Of a DNA stretch of 64,000 nt, positions 55,966-64,000 are shown in pieces. The position numbers were made by a program, and so were the translations under genes. Numbering within the stretch: the stretch's first letter is position 1; every line of letters begins with the position of its first letter. Source of the stretch: Photobacterium aphoticum (GTDB lineage Bacteria; Pseudomonadota; Gammaproteobacteria; Enterobacterales; Vibrionaceae); NCBI RefSeq assembly GCF_001029435.1, contig NZ_LDOV01000025.1, positions 186,001 through 250,000 on the forward strand, given 5' to 3'. The notes beneath the pieces are model-generated. The model did no database searches and was not told the DNA's origin. It saw nothing but the letters and a program-made list of their open reading frames with translations.

Positions 55966-56862
55966 ATGTCAGATCGCAAACTATTAGTTACCGGTGCTTC
56001 AGGTAAATTGGGCTCACAAGTGGTGAAACACTTGCTGGAGACATTACAGGTCGCACCCAGCGCATTGATTGTGACCACACGCCGTGCCGACAGTCTGAAA
56101 GCATTGGCCGAGCAAGGGGTGGAAGTGAGAGAGGCTGACTTTGCTGATCCGGTATCGTTGGATAAAGCCTTTGCAGGTGTGCGTAATATGCTGTTGATAA
56201 GCATGGATGCCACTGGCCCACGTACCGAGGCGCACTTAAATGCTGTTGCCGCTGCGGAAAAAGCCGGAGTGGAGCATATCGTTTATACCTCGATGTCAGC
56301 GGCAGATCGTTCACCTGTTGTGTTTGCGCATGAACACGATGCAACGGAAAAAGCGATTAAACAAAGTGCCATTGCGAACGCGACGATTTTGCGTAATGGC
56401 TGGTATTTTGAAAACGTGATTGAGTACTTCGCCAGCATTCTACAGTCCGGCCATTGGCTAACCTCAGCCGCAGAGGGCCGCGTTGCTCAGCTGTCCCGTC
56501 AGGATTTGGCATTGGCTGCCGCATCAGCTTTGGTTAAACCGGCGCAAGGGAAAGTGACCTTGTCGATGAGTGGTGCGGAATCCATGACACACGCCCAGAT
56601 GGCTCAGCAAATGGATGCTGTGTTAGGAACCCACATTAATATGGTGCATTTGTCTGATGACGAATACCGTGCACAATTAGCGGGTTTTGCCTTGCCGGCG
56701 CCGATTGTGGAGTTGTGTGTCACCATGGATCAACACAACCGTGAGCAGTGTGCTGATGGAACCAGTGAAGCGTTTGAAGCATTAACCGGTCAACAGCCAC
56801 AGCGTTTTGCGGATTGGCTGGAGGCACATAAAACTGAGTTGCAAGAATTGGCGAATAGCTAA
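55966..56862 (+). CDS. NmrA-like NAD(P)H-binding oxidoreductase (QorB-like)
   Basis: A 298-residue Rossmann-fold protein with the nucleotide-binding GASGKLGSQV near residue 8, the HIVYTSMSAAD segment and LRNGWYFEN typical of the NmrA/QorB group, which reduce quinones with NADPH. E. coli QorB has 286 residues. The ATG at 55966 follows GGAGAAA; an in-frame ATG at 55945 has no site. A divergent LysR gene is the usual partner for such enzymes, probably for electrophile stress. Confidence 0.85.
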   Translation: MSDRKLLVTGASGKLGSQVVKHLLETLQVAPSALIVTTRRADSLKALAEQGVEVREADFADPVSLDKAFAGVRNMLLISMDATGPRTEAHLNAVAAAEKAGVEHIVYTSMSAADRSPVVFAHEHDATEKAIKQSAIANATILRNGWYFENVIEYFASILQSGHWLTSAAEGRVAQLSRQDLALAAASALVKPAQGKVTLSMSGAESMTHAQMAQQMDAVLGTHINMVHLSDDEYRAQLAGFALPAPIVELCVTMDQHNREQCADGTSEAFEALTGQQPQRFADWLEAHKTELQELANS

Positions 56863-56951
56863 TCACTCTCTGTTAATCATGAATACTCAGAGACATTATC
56901 TCGCGCTATAGCGGATAAAACCCCAGAGTAATGCAAAGCGTAACGCGCACA

Positions 56952-56987
56952 GAAAAAAGAGGACGGGTATTCGTCCTCTTTTTTTAT
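56952..56987 (+). terminator. Terminator after the QorB-like gene
   Basis: AAAAAGAGGACG / CGTCCTCTTTTT hairpin with a long T-run. Confidence 0.9.
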
Positions 56988-57625
56988 TTATATCTTGAGC
57001 ATATTTTGATGCAGGGGAATGATGCCTATCACTCTTTGATGAATATGATATCGCGAAGAAGGTTGAGGGAATATTAAACACGTATTAACTCAGTTGAATA
57101 GTGTTCAGTTATCTCAATGCCATGTTTTTATGGCAACGGTAAATGTGAATTTCTTTTTTATTGATTATGCCCTTAAAAGGCATGGCAGTATTTTTGTGAT
57201 GACGGTTATATTTTTTAGAGGGTGGGGTAAAAAAGAGAAGAGTGAGAGTTAGAAGGCACGTCACATTTTTACACGATAACAGAATGCGTTTTTCCTCCTC
57301 ATCAAAACCCTACCGCAGAGATATCCAGATGATAAGCCACCTAAATTGTGTGCTTCACCTCTCATTTTCTTCATTTTAAAACCCGATCTGATTTATTTAA
57401 GTGTTTGTTTTTATTGTGTTTGATTGGGTGTGTGGCGCGCGATTAACGTTTTAGATAGCGTAATTGTCACGGAAGTCACACTTTGCTTCCATGGGTACAA
57501 AAGTCCAGTAAATGGGTGAATTGTCAACTTACCAAAAATGCGGTTAATCCCTATGATTCACTCATCAACTGAATGACGCTTAATTTAAGCACTTGCCTTG
57601 AGCAATGAGTTTTTAGGGAAAGACC
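56988..57625. other. Control region upstream of the fructose-type PTS
   Basis: About 640 bp without a gene. It contains a CRP-like site TGTCA-N6-TCACA at 57465-57480 (nine of ten conserved bases), suitable for a sugar PTS operon. No clear Cra site was found. Confidence 0.5.
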
Positions 57626-58057
57626 ATGATCACGACACTTATTAATACCGACCTGATTAAATTGAACTTAGCGGCAACAACGAAAGATGAAGTTTTTTCT
57701 GAGTTGGCTGAAATGTTATTGAAAAATAACCGCATTGATAATAAAGAAAACTTTTTAGCCGGTATTTATGCACGTGAAGAGCAGTGCGTAACATCTGATA
57801 TGGGTATTGCTTACCCTCATACAAAAAATGCCGCTGTGATTGAACCGGCTATTGCGGTAGGTGTTTCTAAGAATGCGATTGAATACGGTGCTGATGATGA
57901 TCAACCAACCGTGTTCTTCATGATTGCGTCACCAGAAAGCGGTGATCACCATATTTACGCCCTACAAGCGTTGTTTGAAAAATTTGGTGATGACCTGATT
58001 GCTGATATGCAGAAAGCGACCACGGAACAACAAGTTTTAGATCTATTGACTCACTAA
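57626..58057 (+). CDS. PTS EIIA component, fructose/mannitol type
   Basis: A 143-residue cytoplasmic EIIA with the phosphorylated His at H65 (IAYPHTKN). It takes phosphate from HPr and gives it to the EIIB domain of the next gene. It starts after AGGGAAAG and is followed by the EIICB gene after 17 bp, so the two form a sugar transport operon. The sugar is not certain. Confidence 0.92.
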   Translation: MITTLINTDLIKLNLAATTKDEVFSELAEMLLKNNRIDNKENFLAGIYAREEQCVTSDMGIAYPHTKNAAVIEPAIAVGVSKNAIEYGADDDQPTVFFMIASPESGDHHIYALQALFEKFGDDLIADMQKATTEQQVLDLLTH

Positions 58058-58074
58058 TTTTTAGGATTACTTTT

Positions 58075-59472
58075 ATGTCAACGATGACTGCAACGCATAA
58101 TCAAAGTGATTGGAAACAAACACTGTCTAAACTGAAAGGACACCTGTTGTTCGGTACGTCTCACATGCTGCCATTCGTGGTTGCAGGTGGTGTACTACTG
58201 GCGCTGGCGGTAATGGCGACCGGTAAAGGTGCGGTACCTGATTCAGGTATTCTGGCGGATATCTCAACGATTGCGATTAAAGGCCTGGTACTTTTCCCAA
58301 TCATTTTGGGTGGTTTCATTGGTTACTCTATCGCGGATAAGCCAGCACTAGCACCCGCGTTTATCGCTTCTGGCATCATGGCTGACATGGGCGGTGGTTT
58401 CCTAGGCTGTATCATTGCTGGTTTCATCGCAGGTTTCGTTGTTCTTCAACTGAAGAAGCTACCAATCCCTGCTCACCTAAGTGCACTTGGCGTGTACTTC
58501 GTTTACCCGCTAGTGGGTACCCTGGTTTCAGCGGGTATCGTAATGTGGGGCCTAGGTGCGGCAATTTCTTCTTTCATGGTTGGCATGAACGCATTCCTAG
58601 CATCAATGGCGGGTTCGTCTAAAGCGGTACTGGGTGCGATTCTTGGTGGTATGACGGCGTTCGATATGGGCGGTCCAATCAACAAGGTAGCGACACTGTT
58701 TGCACAAACGCAGGTAGATACACAGCCATGGCTAATGGGTGGTGTGGGTATCGCGATTTGTACACCACCTCTTGGTATGGCACTAGCGACGTTCCTATTC
58801 AAGAAGAAATTCTCTAAAGAAGAGCAAGAAGCAGGTAAAGCTGCGGCAATCATGGGTTCAATCGGTATCTCTGAAGGTGCTATCCCATTCGCAGCAAACG
58901 ACCCAGTACGTGTTCTACCTTCTATCGTTATCGGTGGTATGGTGGGCTGTGTGTTCGGCTTCCTGACTGACGTACTGCTACATGCACCTTGGGGCGGTCT
59001 AATCACTGCACCAGTATCAAGCAACATCCCAATGTACGTGGTAGGTATTGCACTGGGTTCTCTAACAACGGCACTGATTGTTGGCTTCTGGAAGCCAGTG
59101 GTTGAAGAAGAAGTTGAAACAGCAACAGTAGCAGCACCGGCACAAGCGGCAGCGGCAGCACCAGTAGCGGGCGAAGGCGAGTACGATGTACTAGCAGTAA
59201 CATGTTGTCCTTCAGGTGTGGCACACACTTTCATGGCAGCAAAAGCACTGGAAAAAGCAGGCGCAGCAGCAGGTATCAAGATCAAGGTTGAAACACAGGG
59301 TTCTAACGGCCTAGTGAACAAACTGACAGCGAAAGATGTGGCAAACGCGAAGTTCATCATCCTGGCACACGATATCCCAGTGAAAGAGGCAGAGCGCTTT
59401 GCAAACATTCGCCAAGTAGAATGTTCAACCAAAGAAGCAATGAAAAACGCAGCAACACTGATTAAAGCATAA
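58075..59472 (+). CDS. PTS fructose-type EIIC-EIIB transporter (C-then-B order)
   Basis: A 465-residue membrane permease. Residues about 20-345 form the fructose-type EIIC channel (GTSHMLPFVVAGGVLLA; GAIPFAANDP). An Ala/Pro-rich linker (about 350-368) leads to a C-terminal EIIB domain (about 371-465) with the phospho-Cys in TCCPSGVAHT (C378). In FruA-type permeases EIIB precedes EIIC, so the order here is reversed. Start ATG 58075 has an upstream AGGATT. Confidence 0.92.
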   Translation: MSTMTATHNQSDWKQTLSKLKGHLLFGTSHMLPFVVAGGVLLALAVMATGKGAVPDSGILADISTIAIKGLVLFPIILGGFIGYSIADKPALAPAFIASGIMADMGGGFLGCIIAGFIAGFVVLQLKKLPIPAHLSALGVYFVYPLVGTLVSAGIVMWGLGAAISSFMVGMNAFLASMAGSSKAVLGAILGGMTAFDMGGPINKVATLFAQTQVDTQPWLMGGVGIAICTPPLGMALATFLFKKKFSKEEQEAGKAAAIMGSIGISEGAIPFAANDPVRVLPSIVIGGMVGCVFGFLTDVLLHAPWGGLITAPVSSNIPMYVVGIALGSLTTALIVGFWKPVVEEEVETATVAAPAQAAAAAPVAGEGEYDVLAVTCCPSGVAHTFMAAKALEKAGAAAGIKIKVETQGSNGLVNKLTAKDVANAKFIILAHDIPVKEAERFANIRQVECSTKEAMKNAATLIKA

Positions 59473-59487
59473 GTGTTTGATGGAATG

Positions 59488-59517
59488 AAAAAAGGAGCTC
59501 ATTGAGCTCCTTTTTTT
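59488..59517. terminator. Bidirectional terminator after the PTS operon
   Basis: AAAAAGGAGCTC / GAGCTCCTTTTTTT hairpin between convergent genes. Confidence 0.9.
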
Positions 59518-59521
59518 ATGC

Positions 59522-60787
59522 TTATGAAAAGTTGGGAATAAATCGTGCAGGTGATGCTTCAATCAGTATCGCAATGATATACAAGCCTCCACCGCCCACA
59601 AAGACGGCCAACAGTGGCAGTGCTTTGCCTAACGCAAAGGTAATACGACAGAACAGATAGAAGACAAAGAGGCTGTTTACCATGGCAATTTGCGTGTGAT
59701 ATCCGAGCTCGAACAGCGGAAGCCCCATGCCGACGAACACATACAGTAGGGCTTCAGCAACGATGCTGTATCCATTACGTTCGTTATCACTTTGGATGAT
59801 ACAGGCCCCTTGTACTAACAGTGCTACCGGCAGAATGAAGAAGGTGAGCGGGGATTCAAATACCTGACCATATGTTTGCCACCATGGGGTGTGTGCCCCC
59901 ACGATATTCTGTAGAACAAAGTAGCCCACAACGGCGGTCAGCGCGGTGAGATAACACGTGGTGACAGAGCGGACACCGAAAAAATAGTCTTTCTTAAAGA
60001 CAAAGTGGTGAATACCCCATACCAGTGAAAACAACAGTGAGCTGACACTCAGTAAAGCAAGGAAGGGCACCTGATGGGCGATGGCAAAGCCAGCATAGTA
60101 AAGTCCAAAATATAACGGGGCGGCGACGATTTGCGGCATCCCCAGCATGATAATCGGCATGTAGGGCTTCAGTCTTTCTTCATATTCATCGAAGCCCCAT
60201 AGCACCATCATTTGCGCCAGTGCCACACCAAAAATCACCACATATATCGCGGGGATAATGCTCAGCAGTGCTGGTTTTATCGCAAAGGCGAGGCCAACAC
60301 CGCCAAAGATGACTTGATAAGCCAGTGGTGGCATCGCCGCGATCAGTGTCCACAGGTGGCGGAATACTCCGTTGAAAAGACGACACAGGCGGTAGATGTA
60401 ACTGCTAAATGCATAGGCGAGTAGCAATGCCCCCGCGATTTTTAAGACGTTGGTGAGAGTCAGGTATTCTTTCCAGAACGGATCTTTAGGCACATCAACG
60501 TGGGCGGAAGCATACAGCTGGGTGCGGGAGGCGCTGTCTGTCAACCATTGTTGCAGTAGGGTATTGGCGTCGGTGTCAGAGAGGTGTGCGTGTTCCACCA
60601 AGTGAGCCAGCGTCGCGATGACCATACGATCGGTTTCGGTATAAGGCGTAATGTGTTCAGGGCTCTGGATTTGCGCCATAGAGATGTCGCTTGGCATGGT
60701 CGCGGGTGGGGCATCTTGTGCGTGAGCCAGTGGCCCCATGAACAGGCAGAGTGCGAACAACAGGGTGGCGAGTCGTTGCAATATCAT
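59522..60787 (-). CDS. Multi-helix membrane protein, unknown function
   Basis: A 421-residue protein with a signal peptide (ending near AHAQ), an 85-residue soluble periplasmic domain, and about nine membrane helices from residue 110 to the end. Sequences such as PPLAYQVIFGGVGLAFAIKP and WGIHHFVFKKDYFFG do not match a family I know. It stands alone. The start at 60787 is supported by the signal peptide. Confidence 0.7.
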   Translation of the reverse strand: MILQRLATLLFALCLFMGPLAHAQDAPPATMPSDISMAQIQSPEHITPYTETDRMVIATLAHLVEHAHLSDTDANTLLQQWLTDSASRTQLYASAHVDVPKDPFWKEYLTLTNVLKIAGALLLAYAFSSYIYRLCRLFNGVFRHLWTLIAAMPPLAYQVIFGGVGLAFAIKPALLSIIPAIYVVIFGVALAQMMVLWGFDEYEERLKPYMPIIMLGMPQIVAAPLYFGLYYAGFAIAHQVPFLALLSVSSLLFSLVWGIHHFVFKKDYFFGVRSVTTCYLTALTAVVGYFVLQNIVGAHTPWWQTYGQVFESPLTFFILPVALLVQGACIIQSDNERNGYSIVAEALLYVFVGMGLPLFELGYHTQIAMVNSLFVFYLFCRITFALGKALPLLAVFVGGGGLYIIAILIEASPARFIPNFS

Positions 60788-61101
60788 GATTGATACATCC
60801 TTGAAAAATACAATCGAACAGTGTTTTTTATTTGCGGTGATATTACCGCGAATGAAAAAGCTGTCAATTTAAAATACAAACTGCGCTGAATTTGGGGAGA
60901 GGCGTCACAGTTTGGTGGGGCAGGCAAGATCGGTAATTGTGATGGAAAGGTACGGTGACATACATATTAATGGGATGTGATGCACAAGGCGTTTACCAAA
61001 AATAAACACGGTGTTTACCTTGTGGTGGCGGGTTGATAGGTTTGTTGATTGTGGTTTGGCTAGCTTTGATATTTATTTCATATTTAAAGGGAAGTTATAC
61101 A
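60788..61101. other. Intergenic region between divergent genes
   Basis: About 310 bp with no gene I can support. It carries the promoters of the flanking divergent genes; GATTGTGGTTTGGC near 61050 lies in the upstream open frame that I do not accept as coding. Confidence 0.4.
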
Positions 61102-61641
61102 GTGAAAAAAACAATACTTGTTGCCCTGTGCAGTTTGGCGTTAACAGCGTGTTCTACCATGCAGCCGCCAAGGTATGCCAGCTCGGTTGATAACGTGATG
61201 AAACTGAAAGAGTTTGATGGTGCAAAAGCCCATGTGACCGCACTGACGCAAACGGCAGATTTCAGTGCCACGTGTCGCTTAATGGGGCCGATTGAGCCTG
61301 CAGATGGTCTGACGATCCCTGAGTTCATCACCAAGGCGATCAATGATGAATTCAAGATGGCGAGTATTTACAGCCAGGACGGCAATACTATTACCGGTGA
61401 CATCAAGAATATTGAGTTCTCTTCTTCATCTGGTTTGACGAATGGGTACTGGGATATCAGTGTTATCCTGAATTCGTCGAATGGCAGCTCGCTTGAAACC
61501 AGCAATAAGTACACCTTCAAGAGTGGTTTTGATGCCATTACCGCCTGTAATGCTACCGCCGATGCACTGACGCCAGCGGTACAAGATCTGATTAAAATGG
61601 CCGTTAACCACCCTGACTTTTCTACGCTGATTGCCAATTAA
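61102..61641 (+). CDS. Lipoprotein, unknown function
   Basis: A 179-residue lipoprotein with lipobox LTAC (lipidated Cys near residue 16). GTG 61102 is the start, since AAAGGGAAG (61086-61094) is 8 bp upstream and it places the signal peptide at the N-terminus; the frame opens at 61033. Two further Cys (ATCRLMGP, ITACNA) may pair. The body looks mainly beta. Not recognised. Confidence 0.72.
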   Translation: MKKTILVALCSLALTACSTMQPPRYASSVDNVMKLKEFDGAKAHVTALTQTADFSATCRLMGPIEPADGLTIPEFITKAINDEFKMASIYSQDGNTITGDIKNIEFSSSSGLTNGYWDISVILNSSNGSSLETSNKYTFKSGFDAITACNATADALTPAVQDLIKMAVNHPDFSTLIAN

Positions 61642-61666
61642 GGTCACTTCACACTTCGATAAAGAT

Positions 61667-61697
61667 TGCGCCCAAGTTAGCTTGGGCGCATGTGTTT
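61667..61697 (+). terminator. Terminator after the lipoprotein gene
   Basis: TGCGCCCAAG-TTAG-CTTGGGCGCA stem, then a T-rich run. The 290 bp after it to 61989 shows no gene. Confidence 0.85.
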
Positions 61698-61989
61698 TTG
61701 TGCCTTCTTAGATGTACGGGTTAACGGCGCGGTAAGGCGATGTGATGAGAATGTGCTTCCGCATTATGAGTAACTGTTAATAAGGGCAATAAGAGAAAAC
61801 TGCCGTTAATTTAACATGTTATATCATGCCACTCATTATAATCCCGAGCTCTTCCCCCCTTCGACATTTTATCCACTTTTCCTTGTTTACACTGTTTGCC
61901 GATGGCAGGTCTATTGCTAAGTACCTATAGACCACCAACAACATGTCGTCTTTTCCTGATAACAACGTATCACAAGCAAGGAATATCCA

Positions 61990-62772
61990 ATGAAAAAAGC
62001 ATTGTCGCTGCTGACGTTATGCCTGCTCTCGGCAGGGGCGTTTGCAGATAATTATATTGTTGGCAAGTTAGCGCCAGAAAAGCAGGTGGAAGTGCGCAGT
62101 GAAGTCAGCGGCATTGTGGATAGCTATCAGGTCGACAGTGGTGATGCCATTAAACAGGGCGCGCCATTGCTGTCGATTTCGCAGCAGGATTACACCTTGG
62201 AAGCTGACTTGGCCAAGTATGATCTGGCGGTCAAAAAGGCCGAGCGTGATATGCAGGAAAAACAGCTGATCCGCTATCAATCTCTGTTTAAAAAGCACGG
62301 GATCTCGGAAGGGGATTATGAAAACCAATTGCGCCTGACCCATATCAGCCGGGCCGAACAACAGCGCAGCCAAACCCAGTATGCGATTGCGCAGCGTACG
62401 CTAACCAAAGCCATGCCGAATGCGCCGTTTGACGGTGTGGTGGCCTTGCGCGCCGTGGAGGTCGGGCAGTTTATTTCGGTGGGTGATGCCCTTTATACCC
62501 TTGCCGATATTCATACATTGAAAGTGCGTTTTCACGTACTGGAAAGTGATTTTGACCCGTTTCATAAAGGCGATACGGTGCAGGTGACCATTCCGGCTGA
62601 TGCGCAAACCGTGACGGGGACGGTCTCATTGTTTTCACCGGTAATGGCAGATAATGATCCGGGCTTTTTAGTGGAAGTGACCATTGATAATGCGCAGCGG
62701 CAGTGGCTACCGGGCATGGAGGCCTACGTGCATGTGAATGAGCACACGCCAACGGCAGAGGCGGGTCAATGA
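61990..62772 (+). CDS. RND efflux periplasmic adaptor (membrane fusion protein)
   Basis: A 260-residue periplasmic adaptor with a signal peptide (ending AFAD), lipoyl halves (VRSEVSGIVDSYQVDSGDAIKQG; APFDGVVALRAVEVGQFISVGD), a short helical hairpin (about 75-125) and a beta-barrel domain. It is shorter than AcrA (397). Its stop overlaps the start of the RND pump gene (ATGA), so the two work together. Confidence 0.9.
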   Translation: MKKALSLLTLCLLSAGAFADNYIVGKLAPEKQVEVRSEVSGIVDSYQVDSGDAIKQGAPLLSISQQDYTLEADLAKYDLAVKKAERDMQEKQLIRYQSLFKKHGISEGDYENQLRLTHISRAEQQRSQTQYAIAQRTLTKAMPNAPFDGVVALRAVEVGQFISVGDALYTLADIHTLKVRFHVLESDFDPFHKGDTVQVTIPADAQTVTGTVSLFSPVMADNDPGFLVEVTIDNAQRQWLPGMEAYVHVNEHTPTAEAGQ

Positions 62773-64000
62773 ATATCTTATTAAACCTACTGTTTACCCG
62801 AAAATATGCCGCCAAGCTGCTGACACTGTTAATTATCGGGATCGGTGCGTGGACGGCTTACCATCTGCCATTGGCGGAAAAGCCCCGTTTCGATATGCGT
62901 GAAGGTAACATCGTGACCCAGTATCCGGGGGCGACGGCGTTGGATGTGGAAAGTAACGTCACCAGTAAGCTGGAAAAAGAGCTGCTGTCGATTTCCGGTA
63001 TCAAACAATTTACCTCGACCTCGGAAAACGGCCGTTCGGATATTGCTTTTGAGTTGGACAGCCAGGTTTCCGATCCGAATGCGGTTTATCAGGACGTGCG
63101 AGATGCCATCACTCGCGTCTCAGATCTACCCAGTGGCGTGACCGATGCGCCAACCCTGTCCATCAAAAAATCCTACAGTCTGGATTTCATGGTAGTAGGT
63201 ATCGCCGGAGATGTACCGTATGCCACCTTGCGTGATAAAGCAAAAAATCTCGAGTTGGCATTACGCCGCGTGCCCGGGATTGGCGAAGTGCATCCGATTG
63301 ATTTACGTGATCCGGAGTTTTTGATCCAGTTAGAACCGATTTCACTCAAGCGTTATGGCTTTACGCTGGATGAAGTGGCCAACATTATTGCCGAGCGCAA
63401 TGCACTGATCAGTGGCGGCCGCTTGGAAGCGTTGAAAGACAATCCGGAATTGATCACCGCTGCTGAGTTGAATAGCTTGCAGGCGCTGCGTGAGATGTTC
63501 ATTGCGTTCAGTCCGAATCTGCAACTGCAAGACGTCGCCGGTGAGATCACCGCAGGGTTTGAGAAAGGGGCGTCTTACGGTTCGATTAATGGCAAGCAAA
63601 GTATTTTGTTTGATTTGCGCACCAATGAAAGTGCCGATGTGATTGCCACCTCAAAGGCGGTGAAAGCCTTATTGGCACAGCAAGAAGCCTTGTTAGGCGA
63701 TACTTACACATTAGCCATTGGCTCTGATCTGTCGGCGGACATTCAAGAAAAAGCCAATATTGTGCAGAGCAACGGCTTGATGGGTTTGGCCTTGGTGTTA
63801 GCGACGTTGGCCTTGTTCTTAAATAAACGTATTGCGTTTTGGGTGGCGATTTCGATCCCGGTGTGTATTTTTGGCACCTTGGCAGTATTGCCGCATTTTG
63901 GTCAGATCCTCGATGTGTTTACCTTGTCAGCACTGATTTTGATCATCGGGATCATCGTTGATGATGCGGTGGTGGTGAGTGACAAAATTGTCTCGCTGGT
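62769..64000 (+). CDS. RND-family efflux permease, 3' end outside the window
   Basis: A partial AcrB-family inner-membrane proton antiporter; 410 codons are present out of an expected 1000 or so. Helix 1 (LLTLLIIGIGAWTAYHLP), the porter domain and the start of the TM2-TM4 block (ILIIGIIVDDAVVVSDKIVSL, with the conserved GIIVDDAVVV of RND pumps) are clear. It overlaps the adaptor gene by 4 bp. Confidence 0.9.
   Translation, partial: MNILLNLLFTRKYAAKLLTLLIIGIGAWTAYHLPLAEKPRFDMREGNIVTQYPGATALDVESNVTSKLEKELLSISGIKQFTSTSENGRSDIAFELDSQVSDPNAVYQDVRDAITRVSDLPSGVTDAPTLSIKKSYSLDFMVVGIAGDVPYATLRDKAKNLELALRRVPGIGEVHPIDLRDPEFLIQLEPISLKRYGFTLDEVANIIAERNALISGGRLEALKDNPELITAAELNSLQALREMFIAFSPNLQLQDVAGEITAGFEKGASYGSINGKQSILFDLRTNESADVIATSKAVKALLAQQEALLGDTYTLAIGSDLSADIQEKANIVQSNGLMGLALVLATLALFLNKRIAFWVAISIPVCIFGTLAVLPHFGQILDVFTLSALILIIGIIVDDAVVVSDKIVSL

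Noticed and set aside
58503..59432. 309-codon minus-strand frame over the PTS permease
   Set aside because: Antisense shadow of a highly biased gene; Ser/Thr/Pro-rich translation with no domain.

Overview
The window looks like chromosomal DNA of a marine gammaproteobacterium of the family Vibrionaceae. The basis is gene order (aspS-yebC-ruvCAB; cydABX-ybgE-ybgC-tolQRAB-pal-cpoB-nadA), the Leu CTA-rich codon use of the highly expressed genes, and close resemblance to Vibrio/Photobacterium/Salinivibrio/Grimontia type proteins. The genus cannot be fixed from sequence alone. Most of the window has balanced base composition. The stretch from about 48.6 to 54.2 kb is strikingly AT-rich and is foreign-looking.

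Layout. 0-5.5 kb: translation and recombination housekeeping (aspS, yebC, ruvC, ruvA, ruvB), with two LexA-box-like sites ahead of ruvC and ruvA. 5.5-11.9 kb: a complete sialic-acid uptake and catabolism locus (nanA divergent from an RpiR-family regulator, nanE, nanK, an SSS-type sialate symporter, nanQ). Seven copies of one 13-bp operator core lie in its two control regions, and a heptamer tandem repeat sits in the middle. 12-16 kb: cytochrome bd oxidase operon behind two perfect FNR boxes 50 bp apart. 16.2-21.6 kb: Tol-Pal envelope system. 21.6-24.9 kb: a minus-strand three-gene envelope cassette (beta-barrel, Omp85-like barrel, DUF4056 protein). 25-26.9 kb: nadA and a YecA/UPF0149 protein. 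27.1-27.7 kb: a tRNA-Ser(GGA)/tRNA-Ser(UGA) pair with relic repeats. 27.9-30.7 kb: Fur-box-preceded feoA-feoB plus a tiny Cys-rich FeoB-associated protein. 31-48 kb: mixed metabolic, transport and envelope genes (stress protein, cold-shock/excalibur fusion, split UxaA-type dehydratase with EamA transporter and amidohydrolase, DUF5666 lipoprotein, zinc phospholipase C-like protein, OpgC-DUF2141 fusion, AraC regulator, alaE, MscK-type channel). 48.2-48.6 kb: a second, almost identical copy of the tRNA-Ser pair. 48.8-53.9 kb: an AT-rich three-gene operon. 54.2-64 kb: DUF4405 protein, LysR/qorB-type pair, fructose-type PTS, an unknown membrane protein, a lipoprotein and an RND efflux pair cut by the window end.

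The most notable system is the operon at 48841-53890. It encodes a very large cytoplasmic sensor kinase-like protein with a C-terminal HATPase, a stand-alone receiver, and a receiver fused to a purine-nucleoside-phosphorylase-type domain. This architecture and order match Detocs (DtcA-DtcB-DtcC), an anti-phage two-component system whose effector cleaves ATP. It sits directly downstream of the duplicated tRNA-Ser pair and lacks any integrase. Function is inferred from architecture; no search was run.
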